This document shows, piece after piece, positions 11,137 through 23,760 of a stretch of DNA of 64,000 nt. The notes under the pieces are model-generated. The model was given only the letters and a program-made list of their open reading frames with translations. It did no database searches and had not been told where the DNA came from. The position numbers and the translations under genes are program-made. Source of the DNA: Okapia johnstoni (Eukaryota > Chordata > Mammalia > Artiodactyla > Giraffidae); contig CM044317.1 in assembly GCA_024291935.2 (NCBI GenBank), forward strand, positions 59,138,730 through 59,202,729, in the 5' to 3' direction. The first letter of the stretch is position 1, and each line of letters starts with the position of its first letter.

Positions 11137-13320
11137 CCTCCACTTTGCTCTTCCAGCTTCAGCCATGGTCTTGCCTACCAGTGATGAGACAATTGAATGG
11201 GGAAGAGAATTTTCATCCTAACATGTGATTAAGTCGGAATGGTAACCAATGACAATCCATCTGTTTTCTTGTCCTTTTCCAGTCTTGGCTGCAGTAAATA
11301 CCTCTCTTTCAAGGAAAACAGGTAGGATGCTCACCAATAAAATAAAAAGCACCTGGACATGAGCAGCCAGAGCAGCTAACTCCTCGCACTCTCCCCTGGC
11401 AGAGCCCCTCCACACACCGGATGCACTGACCAGCTGTGCTAACCACGCTGCGGCCACAGATGCACAAAACGCCGGTCAGAAGCGTCCATGGGAAACAGAA
11501 AATTACAGGTTAGGTGCATGTGAAATATTTGCAGGAAACAGACCTTTTCAAAAATGATGTGAATGTGCTCATGACAGTGTTTTTGTCATTTATTGATTGT
11601 TATTCCATTTTACTTTGCAATATTCTCTTCAGCAACAATGGGCTGAAAAAGAAAAAAAGCAAATTAAATGAAAAATTACCACATTTTTGCTTTTTTAAGA
11701 AAGTTGATGATGAATGTGAGCTTGCACAAAATGTTCTCTGGTATTATCTAGCATGGTAGCCTCACTGATATTATTCACTCTACAAGTCCATATATACTAA
11801 TACAATATACTGATGCTAAGGAAGCATCAGTAACTACCTCAAATGTTAACATAACAGTTATTGTAATATGACTGTGCCCAAGGATGACAATTTAACACAG
11901 AAGCTATGGAAGGCTCACTGACAGCACTTTAGGAAGCATGACTTTTCCTTTGGATCAAAGGCCTGCTATTCTATGTTGATTCTGCTTATTTTTGAGTTCA
12001 GTTTTTTTTCTGTGTGTGCACACTGGAAAAGTGAAGTGATACTTTTAATTTGTCGGTTTCATTAGCAGAAGAAAAAAACATATACAAATGATTCCAGTGG
12101 TAACTTAGTATTAACAGGTGTTTTAAACAGAAAAATCCATTAATTTCGATTATGGTTTGATTTTTTTCCCCCTATCTATTTCCTGGGATCAAAATAAAGC
12201 TTGCAGAAGTTCATTCTGTCACAGGTGGAATATCTCATGCTAGTGTGAATACAACTGTTAACTGGTCAAAAGTTTAACACAAGATGAAGTGGTTTTTGCA
12301 GAATACAAATTTTGTGATGCTATAAATAACTGTCCTTACTAAATCAAAAAACCTATGGGCAGAAAGTTATTTGAAGTAGGTATGGCATACACCTAATTCA
12401 TAACTGCATTCAACAAGTGGCTATATCCTAACAAACTGCAATTGCTACATCTACAGATTCTCTTGCAAACAGAAAAGCTGAACTATGAAATTTTTGTGAT
12501 CAAGTGTTTTTGTGAATCCAAAAAACACTGCGGCATTATAAGTACACACGTTCATTTTGCTACCTGTCATCATCAACTAGGCTTTAGAAATGTTTGAGAA
12601 ATGATTCTCTAAATCAACCTAAGTGTGTTGTGATGGTATGTGATGAATGCTGTGAAGTTGGGGTGTGTTCTATTCTGAAACAGTTGGAAATCTTTGCTCA
12701 AAGTAGGGAATGAAGTGCCAAAACATTTCAGATTTTAAAAAGCCTTTAACCAAGTGCAGTTACTGAAAACAAGGCTTACAAATAGGAAGATGTTAAAATT
12801 TATCCCAACAAGAGCAAAGGAAGGCACTAACCATATTAGAGAATTCAGTGTCCAAGTTTTAATTCTAAAATAGGGTTATGGACGTTTTGGAGCATCTAAA
12901 CTTATGGCAATATTTTGATGATGTTTCTGGTTTTAATCAGATACATTTATATTCTGTACTACAACGAAGTGAAATTATGAATGATCTATAATTTTGTGTC
13001 ATCTAAATGTGATAAAGTATTTAAAAGTACCATAGAGGAATTTATTTTCATGAGTTTTGCCTTATAACAAATATTTATTGATGATAAGAATCCTGAATGG
13101 GGATAAAAGACTTGTGAAAATATTTGGGCTAAAATATTTACACATTTCAGTATGGGGGAAAAACGCTATTCTGAGAAAAGCCTCCATTTAGCAGAATTTG
13201 CTCTGAGCTTACGTGCATCTGTAGAAAATGCTGTTTTCTGTTAAAAATATTATGTATACGTAAATGCCAACTGAAGATAGCAACAGTTTCAAATATTAAC
13301 TATAAAACACAACTTTAAAG
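11137..13320. other. Unannotated block, very AT-rich from about 11.5 kb
   Basis: 11.2-11.5 kb is CpG-containing and relatively GC-rich, with an 80-codon minus frame of unknown meaning. From about 11.5 to 13.3 kb the sequence is strongly AT-rich, and I recognise no SINE, LINE, LTR or DNA transposon. It could be unique non-coding DNA or a very old repeat. Confidence 0.4.
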
Positions 13321-13426
13321 GATATTGCCATACCCTCTTTCAGGAAATCTTTCTGATCCAGGCATCAAACCCATGTCTCCTGCACTGGCAAGCATATTCT
13401 TTACCACTGTGCCACCTGGGAAGCCC
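13321..13426 (-). repeat. Bov-tA SINE, head half only
   Basis: Only the tRNA-related head portion, ending ACCTGGGAAGCCCC, is present. The tail half is missing. Confidence 0.85.
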
Positions 13427-14483
13427 CATGTATGAAGAATGTTACTGCCTTATGCTCTTTTTGTTGTTTATATAAACGGTATAAAAAGTTTTTTTTTCTC
13501 TAACATCTGGGACATGTTTTTAATTTTTAAAAATTCTATCTTGAGATTTTGAAGGGAACTATTTCATAGGTCAAAAATATTATGAAAATGGTATCAGTTA
13601 ATCAATCAACATTTTTTTAAGTTCTATAATTTAAACTATTTTAGTGACTCCTGTCAAAAAGTGGTTATAGTTCCCCATCTCTTGCTCCCTTGGCTACGCC
13701 TGACAGATGAGGGAAATGTGAGATGTATTTATATGTCACCATGATTTTCGAGTAGGAAAATACATAAGCAGCATCTTAACAGGCAACTTCCCACCTCACT
13801 CCGCCCCACCAAACATATACTTTTTAAAGCAAGACTAAAGCTTTCCCTTCCAAAATTACTAAGCATTTCAAGAAACAGCAGGTTTTAAAACATCTTAAAT
13901 GCAGCATCATCCTCTTATGAATGTCAAAGAGAGATTAAAATGTATTTAAAAAGAGCTAACTGGTACCCCCCCCCACCTCATTTGAGTGTTCTGATAACTA
14001 CTTATGAATTATACTTGGAAATGAATCCCTTTATAAACTCATGCTTTATTTAGTACATGAGGATTGAATAAAAATGAAGAGCTTCTCCCATTATAGTCAG
14101 TCAGAGAGTGTAATTTCCAGTATTCACCTTGACACCTTTAAGATATGAAGGATCACACCCAGTAAAAAATGATCTTCTAGTCTCCAGCATCACAGCTGAG
14201 TTCATGAGAGAAAGGCCTGAAATTCTAATACTTTCCACTGACCTGACTCCATGGCAACCAAGGCCCTTCCATCCTGGACCCTGAGAAGAAGTGCCACTAG
14301 TTAAACCACGGGAAGTCCAAATCTTCACTAAACTTTGGAATACCCAGTGGACAACTCTGATTGTCCTTGAGAGCACAGATCTTTCCACTTCTTGCCCAGA
14401 ATGAACCAAGTACAGGTAGACTAAGCCACAATTTACACAAAGGGAAAAGTATACTACAAGAATACAAGTAGGCAAATTTGCCA

Positions 14484-14519
14484 CCATCACCATTGTCACC
14501 ATCATCACCACCATCATCC
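14484..14519. repeat. CAC/ATC-type trinucleotide repeat
   Basis: This is an imperfect run of CAC, CAT and ATC triplets. On the minus strand it encodes the Met/Val-rich stretch of a chance 186-codon frame. Confidence 0.8.
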
Positions 14520-14699
14520 TGTTAAAACATAGCTCAAATACAATATGCAAGGTTTGAAATTCATAATTACTACCCAGCTGTGCACATTTTTCATAGTTGA
14601 TTTCAACTTGATCATGACCACTGCATTTCTGCTTACCATAGGAAAAAAAAAAAACAACCAACCATCTTGCTACTGCAAGACAACTTGCTCTTCAGATTT

Positions 14700-15440
14700 A
14701 AAAATTTCGCTTCTTTAGGGCAATTAGTCAAATTGAGGTCATCTCAGACTGCCTCTCAGGGCTGTGTTCCTTCTCTTTCCCTCCTTCCCCGAGGGGCTGA
14801 TTACAGACCCCCACATGATGGGGTGAGGACCCGGTCTCGCCCCTGCCTTCCAAGCCCTCACTGGCCACCCTGGGATGTCTGATCCCTTTGTTCTGCATGC
14901 TGGCCTGGTTCTGCTGACATGATTGCTGGAAATCTGCTGCCCCAATCCCAGCCAGTCCTCAGCAGTGGGACTGACCCAGTTTATTCTGTGCCCTCTTCGT
15001 CCTGACCCCGGGACTCCCTCGCCCAGCTCTCACAGCACTTCCACAGCTGTCCAAGGATTGTTGGGATTTCTCCTACATCATATATAAGCTTTGGGAAACA
15101 GGGGGAAGGGGTATCAGCTCACGGCTGTTTCTGCCTAAGTGTGCCCCAGGGCAGGGTCCACTCCATTGTGGCTTCCTTCCAGAGTTCCAGGTAGGGGCGC
15201 AGGGTACACGTGCTCTCTCCTTGCAGATTCTCCTGAAGCGGGGGACATCGAGTCTCCTCCAAACCTCTGCCACCTCCATCCTCCTGCCGGTAGCCTCTCT
15301 GTACAATACACTCCACATCTTCTGAGACCCGGCTCCTCGGAATCCACAAATCATTTTCTGCTAACAAAGCTTGCCTCTCTTAAACGAAGGCCTGGGCTAA
15401 CTGGTCGCTGAAACAGGCTTCAAGGTCCTGTTTTGGAAGT
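14700..15440 (+). other. CpG-enriched block with TATA box; possible LTR or alternative promoter
   Basis: Around 740 bp carries clearly more CpG and GC than both flanks, and a TATATAAG box lies at 15081-15088. The block is bounded by AT-rich DNA and contains overlapping chance frames on both strands. A TATA box in the middle of a GC-rich block of LTR size suggests a ruminant endogenous-retrovirus LTR. I cannot see clear TG...CA ends or a target duplication. An alternative is an intronic promoter. Confidence 0.3.
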
Positions 15441-16004
15441 CAGAAGCTGAACAATGTCTTCTTTGTCTTAGGCCATACTCTGTCCTCCCCCTGAAGTAAT
15501 GGAATCCTTCAGCTCAATGGGGGAGACTCCCAGGGCAACAAGAATTAAAAGGAAGGGAAAGTAAATTGAATACCAGTTCAAAATATTATCCCCACTAAGC
15601 CGGCTGGTCATAATGCAAGGTCTCAGGGGTCCCAGAACACTCATCCAGGATTTGTTAAAAGTGCAACAGACTGACATGCCATTTCTCTAGAGATACCATT
15701 TATACATAATTTGAAGCAAGGGCAAAAAGGGGACTATGACTTTCATTTTCTTAAATTCTTTATATAAGAGTTATTGTCCTTACTCTCTATTCTACTGTTG
15801 AATAGATTCATTCAACAGGAAGCCACCTGGTTCAGCATCATTCGGAACTCTCCACCTCCTAGGTTTCTTCTTCCCAGGGTGAGAAGGCCCTTGCATCTCC
15901 TCCATATCCACTGTGTTCACCCATCCCTAAAACCCTGGACCCTTCCTTGCTTTATCCATCATCCTAGTCCCAGCTGACTCCCCTATCCAGCCATTACCTT
16001 CTCT
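15440..16004. other. Unannotated sequence
   Basis: No gene or repeat is recognised. Confidence 0.4.
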
Positions 16005-16214
16005 GGGTGCTCAGTTACGTCTAACTGTTTGCAGCCCCATGGACTGTAGCTCGCCAGGCTCCTTTGTCCACGAAATTTTCCAGGCAAGAATACTGGAGCA
16101 GGTTGCCATTTCCTACTGCAGGGGATCTTCCCGACCCAGAGATCGAACCCATGTCTTCTGCATCACCTCCTTTGGCAGGCAGATTCTTTACCACTAGCAC
16201 CACCTGGGAAGCCC
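16005..16214 (-). repeat. Bov-tA SINE
   Basis: This is a reverse-complement copy ending CACCTGGGAAGCCC, moderately diverged. Confidence 0.9.
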
Positions 16215-16756
16215 TTTCAGCTAATTCAACTGACGCTTTCTTTAATCTCTTTGAGCAACCTCCTCATTTGACTATTCAAACCAACTCTCAACTCTAGGTC
16301 ACCACAAGGTCAGACTTTCCATTCCCAAGTGACAAGTACTACTAAGCAAAGTCATAAAACTGGGCTAAAAGGATCCATTAAAAACATAAATTCCAAAGGG
16401 GCTTCCCTACTTCTCTGCAATACTTTTTAATCTATTAACACTTTATCCTATATTTTCCTGGCTGTTTGGGTTTTTTCTGTGTTCTCCAAGTCTTCCTCCC
16501 ATCTCCAAATCTTCCAACCTTGGATGATGGCTCAGCCTTAAATTTTACTGAAAAGTTTTTCAGGACACTCCATGCTTTTGAACTTCTTTTCACATAAAAA
16601 ATTTCACTGTTAGCTTCACCCATCTTACAACAGTAGTTTAAAATCACACACGTAAAGTACTGTGCCTATTCTTTTGCACGCATTCAAACTTGCAATACCC
16701 TTCTTATCTTTCTTTCTCCTCCCAGGTTACTGCTAATAGTTGTCCCTTTGAGGGCT

Positions 16757-17202
16757 ATGGTGGGTTGAATGGTGGCCTCCAAAATATGTCCACCTGAAAC
16801 CTGGGAATGTGACCTTATATGGGAAAAGGTCTTTGAGATGTAATTAAGGTAAGGATCTCTAGATGAGATCATCCTGGATTAGGGTAGAACCTAAACCAGT
16901 GACAAGTGTCCTATTTACAAGAGAAGGCCACATAAAGACATAGAGGGGAGAAGCTATGTGAAGATGAGGGTAAAAAGTGTACTAATGGGTCTACAAGCCA
17001 AAGAAAGTCAAGGGTTGCTGGCAGCCACTGGGAGCTAGGAAAGAGGCATGGGACTCAGAGTCTTCCTCGGAGTCTCCCTGCTGACACCTTAATTTCAAGA
17101 CCTCTGGCCCCCAGAACTGTGAGAGGAAACATTCTACTGTTTTAAGTCACCCGGTACATGGTCATGGTACATTGTTACGGCAGCCACAGGAAGTTAACAC
17201 AA
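16757..17202 (+). mobile_element. MaLR (MLT1-type) solitary LTR
   Basis: Diagnostic segments in order are a 'ggttgaatggtggcctcc' start, 'aatgtgaccttatatggg', 'atgtgaagatgagg', 'ccagaactgtgagagg' and the terminal 'gttacggcagccacagg'. This is the layout of mammalian ERVL-MaLR LTRs. No internal retroviral genes are present. Confidence 0.75.
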
Positions 17203-17610
17203 GGGCTCCTTCTCTGCTTAATGGTCCTCTCTAGTGGATCATTTCTGCGTGTTCTGGCTCATCCAGGAGGCACCAAGAGATCGGTCGAGAGTCCTGGTGG
17301 GGAGCACAAGCAAGGTTCCTCCCACAGTGACCGTTCTGTATCTCAAGCGTGTGGGCACCTTGCTGTGGGGGTGGAGGCTGGGGTCTTTCACCCCTGGAAA
17401 TGACGTCTGTCACAAACAGGGATGTGAGATCAAGAGATGGTACTGGGGCTCTCCTTGGGCCACTCTAAATGGGTGACTCTTAATACTTTGCTACACTGGA
17501 CTCTTCTTTCTGTGGCATAGGTGGACTGAGGTACACTCAGAGAATGTTTGGGGCTATCATTTTCCAAGCGCCAACCCTCTCTGTACTACATTCAGGTATA
17601 AACTGACCAG

Positions 17611-18197
17611 GGGGGAGTCCCTGGTGGTGATTGCTATTGTTCAGTCACTCAGTCACGTTCGACTCTTTGCGACCCCGTGGATTGCAGCACGCCAGGCTTC
17701 CCTGTCCTTCACCATCTCCCTGAGCTTGTTCAAACTTATGTCCATTAAGTCAGTGATACCATCCAACCATCTTGTCCTCTGTCATCCCCTTTTCCTCCTG
17801 CCTCCAATCTTTCCCAGTACCAGGATCTTTTCTAATGAGTTGGCTCTTCGCAAAGTACTGGAGCTTCAGCTTCAGCATCAGTCTTTCCAATGAATATTTA
17901 GGATTGATTTCCTTTAGGACTGGCTGGTTTGATCTCCTTGCAGTCCAAGGGACTTTCCGGAGTCTTCTCCAACACCACAGTTCCTTGGTGGCTCAGCAGT
18001 AAACAGGAAACACAGGAGATGCAGGTTTGATTCCTGGGTTGGGAAGATCCCCTGGATTGTGGGGACAATACTGGAGTGACAACCCACTCCAGTATTCTTG
18101 CCTGGAGAATCCCATGGACAGAGAAGCCTGGCGGGCTACAGTCCATGGGGTCGCAAAGAGTCAGACACGACTGAAGCAACTGAACACACACGCATGC
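17611..18197 (+). mobile_element. Bov-tA SINE interrupted by a BovB tail, inside one duplication
   Basis: The 13-bp duplication ATAAACTGACCAG at 17598-17610 and 18198-18210 encloses the whole unit. The first ~15 bp (ending CCCTGGTGG) are the SINE head. The rest of the SINE resumes at 17981, repeating the TCCTTGGTGG segment. Between them lies a minus-strand BovB 3' end. Confidence 0.85.
17626..17980 (-). mobile_element. BovB LINE 3' end nested in a SINE
   Basis: This is the reverse complement of the BovB 3' terminus, including the 'gatggcatcattgactc'-type block (diverged) and the CTTTGCGACCCCGTGG tail shared with Bov SINEs. It is 5' truncated at the SINE junction. Confidence 0.88.
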
Positions 18198-18210
18198 ATA
18201 AACTGACCAG

Positions 18211-20234
18211 AACCTCCCAGGAGCTACTGACACCTACAGAGGTATGTGGTTCTTCTCCTGTCACTATAGTACTTGTAGGTTCTTAAATCACACCTCATCA
18301 GCCTTCATTGAGCAGTTCTCAGCCCCATAAAGAACTACCTCCAACTCTCGGCAGTTTGAAATCAAGAATCTGTTGAAATAATAACCATAAGACACTGAGA
18401 ATTATATGGTCAACCACACTTCTATGAAAAGAAGGGTGTAGTATGGCATACTATCTGTGCTTTGGCCCTAACCTGCTAACAGAATTAGAAGCTGGGATCA
18501 CTGCATCTTCACCCAAGGCAGTAAAATAAAAGATGGAACCTAAAACATTATGTGCAACCCAAATCTGGATTCTAACACAGGACTCTGAGGATCTACGGAT
18601 GCATTGGATATGATGTGTTATCTGCAAGAAGAAAATTTACTCAAGACGCATCTCATTCCAGAAGTACTGAGAACATTTGTAAGACCTACCAGACTTGAAG
18701 CAGAGAATCAAAATCAACAAGCACTTAATAAATGCACAGTTCCGTGTAGTGTTTCATGGCACAAAGCAAATTAAATGAGGTGTGTTTTCAGCCTTCTAGA
18801 AGCTTGCTACTGAAAATAGACAATATTGACACTGACATGTACCAGAGTGACTAAACATGAACAAACTGGATAAATACATGAAGTGGTGACATTACAGGCT
18901 CGCCAAGGGGAAAGTGCATTTTGTTAGTGGTGTGTGATCTCCGACATTTAAGGTGGTGGTTGTGGCAGTGGGGAGGCGGGCAGGAAAAGCTCTGAAATCA
19001 TAGACAGCACATAGTGAAGGAAGGAAAAAAAGTTCACTACCACTTTCCAAAGACCACAATGGCATTTCAAACAACAGTGAAGCATGAGGTCCGCCCCTTC
19101 CCCTCTTTGCTGCAGCAGTGGTCCATATCCACAGAATGTGTTTTTAAGGCTCTCTCTCCCTCGGATACATTAAACCTGGCATCCAGGTGAGGGCTAGGCA
19201 GGGGAAGCCTTTAATGAGGAATCACAGAGAGCTTTTCACAGGGAGCTGAGAAGACTCTTAATGCGGGGCTGACAAACATCAAACATCGCCTGTTGTGCTG
19301 TTGTGTCTTATGTTACAGAAATGACTCAAGCAATCGCTCCCCACAACCATGGAAAACATTTTGTAAGGCTTATTGTCAATCACTCTTTTGAAGGATATAC
19401 AGAGGCTGTGGTTGGGATACAGTGTTAAATCATTACTCTGTAGGATCTAAAGTCTAAGATGGAACCCTCCTTCCCAGCTAAAGAGATTCTTCAGCTATGC
19501 CAAGTGAACAAAATGAATGCATGGAGAGATGGCACCCACGAAGCCAACGCTGGGTTTCATGCAGCCGAGGAGCTCGGCTCAGTGCTGCTGTGAGAAGTCC
19601 AGGCTTATGCGGGCAGGTGCACAGTAGTGAGCCTACCTCCTCCCCTTCCCCTGGGCCCCAGAGACTTTCAGGCCCAGCCCTGTAGTCCATTCTGCCCCTC
19701 TTTCCTCTTCCATCACTCACTGTCGTATTTTTCCAGTTTCCTCCAGATTTTGAAACATTCTGCATTTTCCCCTGGTCTTGGATGTCATTGTGCACTGTTG
19801 GTAACATCCTATTTTTTTTTTTTTTTTTTTTTTAGTGAAAATCCTGTTGATGAAAACCTGATGACAGAGAGCAAGGAAGTAACTGTCTTCCTGACCACTC
19901 TAAATTTTTAACAAAAAGCTAAAGATTATGGACAAAAGAGCTTTAAACACACACCATTCTCAGAAGACAATAGTGGTTCCTAAAACAGTATAGCACAGTC
20001 CCAAACCTAAGTCACATGGATTCAGAAAGTGAACCTGATGCCATCAGAGGCTATAGAAGCTCAGTGTCCAAGAAGATACCAGCAGATGGCCAGGAAACTA
20101 GCTACAGATTCCAGTGCCCTGCCCCCGAGTCTGTCTGAATAGACACCTGCTGAGCATCTACACTATGAATGAGTGTGCTACAAGCTAAGGGGGGACCAAA
20201 AAACCCCATCACATGAGGCCATGGTCTGTTGAGA
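18211..20234. other. Presumed intron sequence, few repeats
   Basis: There is a poly(T) tract at 19811-19834. The stretch 19.1-19.45 kb lacks repeats and has several homeobox and AP-1-like words; its conservation is unknown. No gene is seen. Confidence 0.4.
19811..19834. repeat. Poly(T) tract
   Basis: An uninterrupted run of more than 20 T is seen without a recognisable SINE or LINE body attached. Confidence 0.95.
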
Positions 20235-20400
20235 AGATGGGACCCACATATACAGATTTCCGGGAGACCTGGATTCTAGTCTAAACTAAAGGAGGAACTG
20301 GATGTACCGACCGTGGGCAAGTCACAAAAATTCTCTCCTCCTTGGATTCCTCACATCAGGAACACCTCCTCAACTAGAAAGCATAGGATGAAGCAGCTGG
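20235..20400 (+). repeat. Possible degenerate MIR
   Basis: Only the 'gtgggcaagtcac' core and the following 'ctcctccttggattcctcac' segment resemble MIR. Confidence 0.35.
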
Positions 20401-21661
20401 AATCATTACTTGCAAACCACAGGAGAGAGTGAAGGACATATCAAGAGAATATCGATCGGGCAAAGGTGCACAGAAAATAAAGCCATAGAACTGGCATTTT
20501 CAAGCAGGAAACGGTGATAAAAGATACAGAAAGACAGAGTGTGACAACTCAGGCCCTGTATCTGAAGATGAGGAGGAGCTGTTTATATTTCCAGGAGGTC
20601 AGACAATAAACTAGCCAATAATAAGGTGAACCCCTCCAAACCCTGAGAGCAAACAAGAGAAACCTTTAACATAAATTAGTGTTTTTCAAATATCCTTGCG
20701 TGCGTGTGCAACATATCACACGATTTCTGGAATAAAACTGAAACTGAAATAAAAATCAAATTTTATACGTGACAGCATTGTTATTGCTTCCAAACAGATA
20801 CTACAATGTGTGGCAATGAAGGAACTCACTGGTGTTTATTTGCCTTTTCAGTAGAATTTAAATTGGGCAGAATGTCACAGAAATATACATTCAGTAACTT
20901 TTTCTGGGGATTAGAAGAAAAGGTTGGGAAAAGCGCCCTGAGCTTTGTTGTGAGAAAGGCGATCTGACTCATTTTTAATTTTCCATTAAAGCCCTACTTT
21001 TCAGTATAAAGCAGATGGAATCCTTATACAACTCCATGAAAAGCCTACTATTTTTGGGTACCTCAAAGATGGAAGCTCTGAAGAAAATGAAAGTGTTTGA
21101 CTGCATCAGATGAAATCCCATTAGCACATTCAAAAGGAGCAGGTACTTAGAAATCTTAAAAACACAAGGTAAGAGATCTTTCTGTGGTGGATTTCTGATC
21201 CCCAGTCTCCCCTGGGCTCACTTCCCTCTGCCTCTGATGGATGATTTTCTACCCCTTCAGCAGCCAGCTCCCACTGCTGCGGCTCAGAGTCACTCTGCTT
21301 CTTCGTTCCTCATCTTTCAGAAGCTGCCTCCCTGATGGGTTCCATCCTCAGGGCCATTCTCATATATAGAAAAGATGTCAGGGTTAACCCTGCTCACCCC
21401 CACATACCTACTGAGTCAGAACCGGGCCTGGGACTATGCATTCTCTAAGATCCTCAGAGAACAGTCATGCAACCATGGCCCCAAAGCCCTTTCCTTATCA
21501 TGAGATAAGCCCTGGGTTGACGTTTCCTGTTTGTCTCCCTGCCAGGGTGGATGGAAGAAAGAAAAGGGCCTATCTTTACTGTGTATGAGCTGTGAAGTAC
21601 TGGGCTAGGAGGTGGTGGGTGCTGCCTCTAGCCTCACAGTTTGTAACCTCTTTGGCGAGAT
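20400..21661. other. Unannotated presumed intron sequence
   Basis: No gene or confident repeat is recognised. Confidence 0.4.
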
Positions 21662-21830
21662 GGAACAAATTTAGCATTAAGAACATTGGTTCTGGATCAG
21701 AATGACTGCCTGGGTTCAGAGCCCAGCTCTGCTAACTAGTTGTGTGACCCTGACCAAATCACCACACCTCCAGGACTCAGTTTCCCTATCTGTTAAATGG
21801 GAATAATAATAGTACATCATGAAATTGTGC
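21662..21830 (+). repeat. MIR SINE
   Basis: A good MIR core is present: 'gcccagctctgctaactag', 'gtgtgaccctgaccaa' and 'ctgttaaatgggaataataa'. Confidence 0.85.
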
Positions 21831-22184
21831 TGGGTGTTAAGCTGGCAAGTCAACCACGAACAAAACACAGTCTGACTTCCAAAGAGCTCCCAAGGCTGGA
21901 AAAAAGGCCAGTTATCTTCCTACTGTCCAACCCAGCTGACCCACTCTGCTTTATAAGTCAGGCTGTGACAAGGGTGATGACGATGTGGTATTTTGGAGCC
22001 CCAAAATAGGACCAACAGGGGCTTCCTGGAAGGTAAATCTTCATGGAGTCATCAGAAGAAGCGGGGCTTCCCTGAGGGCAAAGGTACTTTTCCTATCTCC
22101 CAAAACCTAATGCAGAAGTAACTGCAAGACAAAAGCAATGAGGTTTGAAAGTACATGGGGAACAAGGGACAGTTTTGGAGCAAA

Positions 22185-22385
22185 AGCAGGTGTGAGTTTA
22201 GGAGCCAGACAGACCTGGCTTCTCTAGTAATTATCTCTGTGACAATGGGCAAATTACTTTTCTTAGCCTCAATCTTCCCATTTGACCAATGGGGGTAATA
22301 CCTGCCTCATCTAGTTGTGATGACTAAGTAAATTACTGTATGTAAAGCATTTCAGGCCTCCGAGATTCAGTACTAAAGGCAGGTA
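22185..22385 (+). repeat. MIR SINE
   Basis: The segments 'ggagccagacagacctgg', 'gacaatgggcaaattactt' and 'ggtaatacctgcctcatc' occur in MIR order. Confidence 0.85.
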
Positions 22386-23584
22386 GGATTATTATTCTGG
22401 TGTATTTAGGGAAGGGTGAGTGGTGGTGGGGTGCTGTGTGCTTTTTTATACTATCACAGAGATAGGAATACAGATCAGAAAAACACAGTTCTCAGAAAAG
22501 GCCTTCTGAATTGAAATTAGCGACGGGCTAAAACTTTCCCACACCTTATTTTTTCCTCCCTCAAACTTACAGTTAATGGGTGCTCAATACACATTTGCTC
22601 AAACCAATGGGTGCAGCCAGAGGACACGGAGGGACAGGGCAGAACAGGTAATGATGACCTCTGCACCCGAGATCTCCTGCATCTGTTTCACGCCCTGAGC
22701 GAGGCACGACGCAGGTCATTCAGGAAGCAGGCCAAGACAGATGGGAAAACACTCTCATCCAAATATTACAACTCAGAGTCTTACAAACGCTGTTAAAGTT
22801 TCATGAGTCAGTAAGCATTATCTTTTCTTCCCACGTTTTTATTAGACCATAAATCCATTCAATTTATACCCTTCCAGGATTACTGTGTTCTAATCAAGTC
22901 CAGAGCGCCACTTATTTGGAAGCTGTCTGAACTCCATGTCACCCAAGTCCATTTGGATAATACTGTTCAGGCTTCTCGTGTGTTTTAGTAGCTAAAAATT
23001 AGATCTGCTCAACTAGAATCACTGAAAAACAAATTATATTTCTCTAAATAACCCAAATCACCTTTTTTTCATAGGAACCAAGTGCATGAAATTCGTAACT
23101 CGTGGGATTTTTTCCTAGTCTGAAGTTTATTCTACCTTCAGAAAGTCACGGTGACTTCCACAGTCAAACTCAAGGGACACACCTGTACATTGTCGATAGG
23201 GCAAAATTCTGGTTATCTGACTAAAACAAAGACATTCCTTTATAGGGCTAACTTCAAAGCACTTTCATGTTTTCTATTCTCAACAATAGAAAGGCTTTGC
23301 ATTTCTTAAGAAGGTTTACTAAAAATGCCATTTTCCCATCATACTATTTCAATTTCCTATGTTTTCCAATAATTCTTGACTCAGAACTGACAATCACTCA
23401 AATCTTTCTAAAGTGTTCAAAATCTCCTTTTCTGTACACAATACACTTTCATCCCTTCTCTAAGGGACATATGAGTTAGATGTACATGAGTTATGTGTAT
23501 GTATAGATATACATATGTGTATGCATAGTTGTATAGATATATACATCTATACAGGTATTAACAGCAGCATACACATTGCTTTTC
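22386..23584. other. Unannotated AT-rich sequence
   Basis: No gene is seen. A TA/CA-rich simple stretch lies at about 23488-23552. Confidence 0.4.
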
Positions 23585-23760
23585 TATGTGTGGGATACCG
23601 TTCTTAGTGCTTTACATGGATCAACTCGTTGACCCCTCCCAACAAGCCTCTGAAGTAAGAACTCATTTCAAAGGTGAAGAAAGGGAGGCACAAATAGCTT
23701 AGGTAACTGGGCCCAGCTGGAAGGGGTTGCACCAGGCCAACACCCCTCACCTAGGCTGAA
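23585..23760 (+). repeat. MIR SINE
   Basis: The segment 'gtgctttacatggatcaac', then 'cctctgaagtaagaactc' and 'aaggtgaagaaagggagg', follows the 3' half of MIR. Confidence 0.75.

Noticed and set aside
11283..11321. 39-nt plus-strand exon-like unit with a strong CCTTTTCCAG acceptor and CAG|GTAGGA donor
   Set aside because: Two frames are open, the strand is opposite to the only supported promoter, and it shows that exon-like signals occur by chance here. It is a caution for the minus-strand candidates.
11218..11457. 80-codon minus-strand frame beginning MAAAWLAQLVSA
   Set aside because: It spans a CpG-containing patch and reads as plausible peptide, but there is no homology, no splice logic and no promoter.
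14101..14661. 186-codon minus-strand open frame
   Set aside because: Part of it is a translated CAC/ATC repeat giving a Met/Val run, there is no known domain, and the frame has no promoter or splice support.
16757..17202. Possible endogenous retrovirus with coding capacity
   Set aside because: Only solitary LTR sequence is present; no gag, pol or env remnants adjoin it.
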